A stretch of 24,889 nt of DNA from JAUZQZ01 sp964492105 (GTDB lineage: Bacteria; Pseudomonadota; Zetaproteobacteria; Mariprofundales; Mariprofundaceae): NCBI GenBank assembly GCA_964492105.1, contig CAZBJB010000021.1, positions 1-24,889 on the forward strand, read 5' to 3'. How positions within the stretch are numbered: position 1 is the first letter of the stretch; each line of letters begins with the position of its first letter. The notes under the pieces are model-generated. The model worked only from the letters and a program-made list of their open reading frames with translations. It made no database searches and was not told the DNA's origin. Below are positions 21,822 to 24,889 of this stretch, piece by piece. The position numbers and the translations under genes were made by a program.

Positions 21822-23831
21822 TCACGCTGAATGTTGAAGGTTGCGGTATCGGGCCAGCGCCCACAACGGAAAATATTTGTCGTAGCCGTGATATTTCAGA
21901 TAAAACACACGCGGAAATCCCGGAGCAGTGAATCCGGGATCATTCCACAGCCCGTCGGTTTGCTGATGTCCAGTCAGATACCGCACGCCCCGCCGCACCT
22001 CGCGGCTGTTACATTCACTCGCTTCCATCAGGGCGAGTAAGGCCCACGCCGTCTGAAAGGCTGTACTGGCCTGGCCATGCCCGGCCATTTCCGGATGTTC
22101 ATAGGTGTCGTTGCTTTCACCCCAGCCACCATCCAGATGTTGCATGTTTTTAAGCCAGCGTACAGCACGCCGGATCATGGGATCATCATGATCGATACCG
22201 GCTTGCAGCAGGCCTGTGACGACTGACCATGTGCCATAAATATAGTTGGTTCCCCAACGGCCAAACCACGCACCGCTGGCTTCCTGCTCACTCCGCAGAA
22301 AATCCAGGCATGCATCAAGATGCGGCTGATATGTTATATCCTGCCGGGCGAGACGCCCCAGTACAATGGCCAGACGGGCGCTGACATCGCTGGTAGGCGG
22401 GTCAAGCAGGGCGCCATGGTCAGCGAAAGGGATGTGATTGAGATAATCACAGGTCGCGTTCGAATCAAACGCAGCAAAACCGCCATTTTCGGATTGCATA
22501 CCACAGGCCCAATCCATGGCACGCAGGATAACCTCCTCGTAACGTTCATCTTCAGCACGATCCAGAGCCCATGCCACCATGCCTGTATCATCCAGATCAG
22601 GATAGAAGCTGTTCTCAAACTGAAACGCCCAGCCGCCACCGGCAAGATCCGGATGACGTTCCCGCCAGTCTCCCGGTTCATCCCGCAATTGTTGCGTTGT
22701 TAGCCAGTCCAGCCCAAGGTATGAAGCGGTTATCGCTTCTTTTGATCCTGTTTCCTGAAGGGCAAGGCAGGCAATCGCGGTGTCCCATATTGGGGAGTTA
22801 CAGGGTTGACACCATGCGTTTTCACCGGTTTCGATGATCAGGTCATGCAGCGCCTGCCCGGCCCGTTTACGTACGGGATGATCAGGAGCATAGCCCATGT
22901 GGGCCAGTGCTTCATAGGCATTGATCATGGCCGGGAAGATAGCCCCCAGGCCGCCTTTACCGAGCCGTTCCAGTATCCATGCTTCAGTTTTTATTAGTGC
23001 TTTGCGGCGTACCCATGCGGGAATCAGGGGTTCAAGCAGGCGGACGGTTCGCTCCATCAGAAGGAACACATGATTGAGCCGTGAACGGATGGGAAAATAA
23101 TTTTTTTCTTCCCGCGCCGGTACGGAAAACAGTTCCGGGATACCCACATTTCCGGGATTCCCGGCTTGTACGCGCAGGGTATACAAGATGAGCAGAGGTG
23201 CCATAACCGTACGCGACCAATATGAGATTTTACTGATATGAAAGGGAAACCAGCGGGGGAACAGCATAATCTCGGCAGGCATAAACGGTACGCCACGCCA
23301 GGGTATCTGGCCGAATTTGGCCAGTTCAATGCGTGTGAAGACATTGCATCGTGCGGCACCCCCCTGATCCAGAATAAACTGCTTTGCATGGCTCATGTGG
23401 TAAGCATCGGAGGGATCGCCGACCAGTTTCAACGCATAATAACTCTTGACTGAAGCACTGATTTCAGACTTGCCAGCATGATAAAGCGGCCACCCGCCAT
23501 CACGGCCCTGATGCGTACGCAGATAGTTGGCGAGTTTCGCTTGCAGGGATTCATCCACTTCATCCATGAAGTGCATCATTAGAATATACTCAGCGGGAAT
23601 GGTACAATCCGCTTCCAGTTCAAAACTCCAATAGCCTGGGTTGCACTGTAATGTAAGCAGGGCGCGGGCAGCCTGATCCACAGCCCTGTCCAGGATCGTG
23701 GCATGATCATCCTCGATAATTCCAGAGGGTTCGCCAATTTGTTGCGTATCCTGAAGATCAAGATCGAAGGCCTGCGCCTCGGCAGTTTCGCCCCGCATGC
23801 TGAACAGCCTGAATCCCGGCTTATCCCACAT
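21822..23831 (-). CDS. shc: Squalene-hopene cyclase
   Basis: Monotopic membrane enzyme that cyclises squalene to hopene, the core step of hopanoid synthesis. Length is 669 residues, full for the family. The acid motif DxDD is present as DLDD at 412-415 (FYPDLDDTGM). QW repeats are seen along both barrels: GYWSFELEA (66-74), GRDGGWPLY (109-117), GGGWAFQFENSF, NGGFAAFDS, SGAWFGRWG, DGGWGES and DGLWND. The ATG at 23831 has GAAGGG at good distance and gives the normal N-terminus. hpnG follows with at most a few bases between, and hpnA comes later. The 488-bp upstream region has an AT-rich stretch around 23905-23925 that could hold the promoter, but no convincing box pair. Confidence 0.97.
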   Translation of the reverse strand: MWDKPGFRLFSMRGETAEAQAFDLDLQDTQQIGEPSGIIEDDHATILDRAVDQAARALLTLQCNPGYWSFELEADCTIPAEYILMMHFMDEVDESLQAKLANYLRTHQGRDGGWPLYHAGKSEISASVKSYYALKLVGDPSDAYHMSHAKQFILDQGGAARCNVFTRIELAKFGQIPWRGVPFMPAEIMLFPRWFPFHISKISYWSRTVMAPLLILYTLRVQAGNPGNVGIPELFSVPAREEKNYFPIRSRLNHVFLLMERTVRLLEPLIPAWVRRKALIKTEAWILERLGKGGLGAIFPAMINAYEALAHMGYAPDHPVRKRAGQALHDLIIETGENAWCQPCNSPIWDTAIACLALQETGSKEAITASYLGLDWLTTQQLRDEPGDWRERHPDLAGGGWAFQFENSFYPDLDDTGMVAWALDRAEDERYEEVILRAMDWACGMQSENGGFAAFDSNATCDYLNHIPFADHGALLDPPTSDVSARLAIVLGRLARQDITYQPHLDACLDFLRSEQEASGAWFGRWGTNYIYGTWSVVTGLLQAGIDHDDPMIRRAVRWLKNMQHLDGGWGESNDTYEHPEMAGHGQASTAFQTAWALLALMEASECNSREVRRGVRYLTGHQQTDGLWNDPGFTAPGFPRVFYLKYHGYDKYFPLWALARYRNLQHSA

Positions 23832-24036
23832 GGTTATTCCCTTCCCGCTGTCCGCATGTTGGCTTGGGTAAACAACAATCAGTGCTCCTTTTACTTTTGA
23901 TGCAAAAAATACATATATATTTTCGGCGCAAGTTTAACCTAGCTATAAGTCTGCGTATAGTCGCAGCCTTTTCCAATATGAAATGAGCCTGAAATTCTGA
24001 TGGATCCGTCCAGCGCAGGGGGATGTTGATACGATT

Positions 24037-24275
24037 GGAATAGGAATAGGGTCTACCATCGGATTTTGCATGGTAGCGGAGGCTAAGCACCCTTGCTAAG
24101 ATAGTCCATTGGCGGGGGTGTGGCTCTTGGGGTCGGCAGGCTGTTACAGGTTCTGCTCAGCTTCTGAAATGCCGCCCCCGCCATCCATGCGTCATCCGAA
24201 CAAGTCTTCCGGGATGATGCCGATTCACACGTGAATAGGACTCGAATAGGAATAGGGTCACACGGAATAGGGTCA
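24037..24275 (+). repeat. Direct-repeat-flanked hairpin cluster upstream of a transposase relic
   Basis: The 16-mer GAATAGGAATAGGGTC occurs at 24038-24053 and 24244-24259, with shorter forms GAATAGG at 24233 and GAATAGGGTC at 24265. Between them are stems CTACCAT/ATGGTAG (24053-24059 with 24070-24076), TGGCGGGGG/CCCCCGCCA (24110-24118 with 24175-24183), GCGTCATCC/GGATGATGC with one G-U (24189-24197 with 24212-24220) and ATTCAC/GTGAAT (24223-24236). It ends 45 bp before a truncated RAYT gene, a position where REP-like sequences often occur. This fills most of the gap before shc; no gene is seen. Confidence 0.55.
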
Positions 24276-24319
24276 GGCTTCGATATTGTGCTTATTCAGA
24301 TGCATTATCGTTTGGCATC

Positions 24320-24481
24320 ATGGCACGCAAACCACGCATTCACCTTCCGGGCGGCATTTACCATGTCATGCTGCGCGGCAACGGCGGTCAGGATATTTTT
24401 GTTTCGGACGCTGATCGCTGTCAGTTTCTTCTGCTTCTTCAGGAAGGTATTGCCCGGTTCTTGGACGCTCACAGGAATTGA
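24320..24481 (+). pseudogene. Truncated REP-associated tyrosine (Y1) transposase
   Basis: Starting at ATG 24320 the frame reads MARKPRIHLPGGIYHVMLRG, then NGGQDIFVSDADRCQFLLLL and QEGIARF, which is the typical N-terminus of RAYT/IS200-like transposases (PGGIYHVMLRGN is the hallmark). After about 47 residues similarity stops; the frame ends at a TGA (24479) after LDAHRN. The HxH motif and catalytic tyrosine are missing. The break coincides with a GAGCCTCTT (24480-24488), the first nine bases of the miniature element end, but nothing else of that element follows clearly. The gene is dead, whatever the cause. Confidence 0.8.
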
Positions 24482-24590
24482 GCCTCTTTTGCTCATGAAA
24501 GTTGACCCAGCAGATGCGCGCGCGAATTTATTCATTCACGCAACAGCCAGGGATTTTTTCTGTTATTGAGAGGATTTAACCAGGTGCTAA

Positions 24591-24668
24591 AAATCTGCTG
24601 TTCTGCGGAGCCGTGCGTTGCCCTTACGAAGTCCACGGCGGCGCACGGCTCCGTGGAATAGCAGATTT
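24591..24668 (+). other. 27-bp RNA-type hairpin
   Basis: Positions 24591-24617 pair with 24642-24668 without a bulge: 9 Watson-Crick pairs, a six-pair stretch with three G-U wobbles, then 12 Watson-Crick pairs (CGGAGCCGTGCG with CGCACGGCTCCG). All wobbles are G-U only when read as plus-strand RNA. The 24-base loop can add GCC/GGC. No T-run follows. No gene is visible in 24482-24889 around it. The element it belongs to is unknown to me. Confidence 0.6.
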
Positions 24669-24889
24669 CCTACCATGTTCTGTGGTGAGTGTAGAGCTTC
24701 ATAGAAGTGCTCAATTAGGCAAAAAAACGTGGACTTTCAATAGATAAATATGAAAGACGCTACTCTTCACCAAGTTACGGTGATAAGTTAATCCAAATTA
24801 TCGCACACCTGCGAAGACACTGCGCAACTTACTATGCTGAAGTTTCACCGTTTTTGAATGGGTTGGCAACGATGGCATACGAATCCACC

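Noticed and set aside
24111..24182. GC-rich hairpin region considered as SRP RNA or 6S RNA
   Set aside because: It lacks the GGAAG tetraloop region of SRP RNA and the bubble pattern of 6S RNA.
24591..24668. Large hairpin considered as an integron attC site or another intron domain V
   Set aside because: There are no attC core sites of the RYYYAAC/GTTRRRY form, and the stem is much longer than domain V with no two-base bulge.
1..24889. CRISPR array or defence locus
   Set aside because: No regularly spaced short direct repeats and no cas, restriction, toxin or similar genes are present; the repeats seen have inverted ends and irregular spacing.

Overview
The window reads as chromosome of a hopanoid-making proteobacterium with an outer membrane, of the gamma/acidithiobacillia or beta type. 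The evidence is bamD and lolB, a 67K-type sppA, the block lolB-ispE-tRNA-Gln-prs-rplY-pth-ychF typical of those groups, and squalene-hopene cyclase with hpnG and hpnA. I cannot name the genus from sequence alone. All genes but three run on the minus strand.

Layout, left to right. 1-236: the 3' end of a group II intron (domains V and VI). 270-1184: a FieF-type metal exporter (-). 1511-2068: AmpD (+), convergent with SppA (2101-3900, -). 4193-5361: bamD and a small lipoprotein (+). 5372-5514: an IS66-type miniature element with an 8-bp target duplication. 5600-7741: a two-gene unit, a TVP38/DedA-like membrane protein and a mercuric-reductase-like flavoprotein (-). 8074-9219: an MFS transporter (-). 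9643-14704: the housekeeping block ychF, pth, rplY, prs, tRNA-Gln, ispE, lolB (-). 14721-16980: a TPR lipoprotein and a JAMM/MPN metalloprotease-like protein (-). 17432-19489: a hemerythrin, DUF2249 and polytopic membrane protein operon (-), probably linked to NO or O2 stress. 19768-23831: the hopanoid genes shc, hpnG, hpnA (-). 23832-24889: no intact gene, but direct repeats, several hairpins, a truncated REP-associated (Y1) transposase and a large RNA-type hairpin.

The genes themselves are mostly familiar; the unusual material lies between them. A 161-bp miniature inverted-repeat element (18-bp ends GAGCCTCTTGCAAAACTC) occurs in three full copies, one 74-bp deletion derivative, two truncated copies and possibly a solo end. 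Two full copies have perfect, different 4-bp target duplications (GGAT, CGTG). A second miniature element carries IS66-like ends. A 56-bp repeat occurs twice, and two fragments of Y1/REP-type transposases are present. No autonomous parent of either miniature family is in the window.

Functionally, the envelope is the common theme. BamD and LolB build the outer membrane, AmpD and SppA recycle murein peptides and signal peptides, and the hopanoid genes change membrane order. The hemerythrin operon and the flavoprotein/TVP38 pair look like redox or stress functions, which is an inference. The most open questions are the hpnG start, the origin of the miniature elements, and the structured region at the right end.
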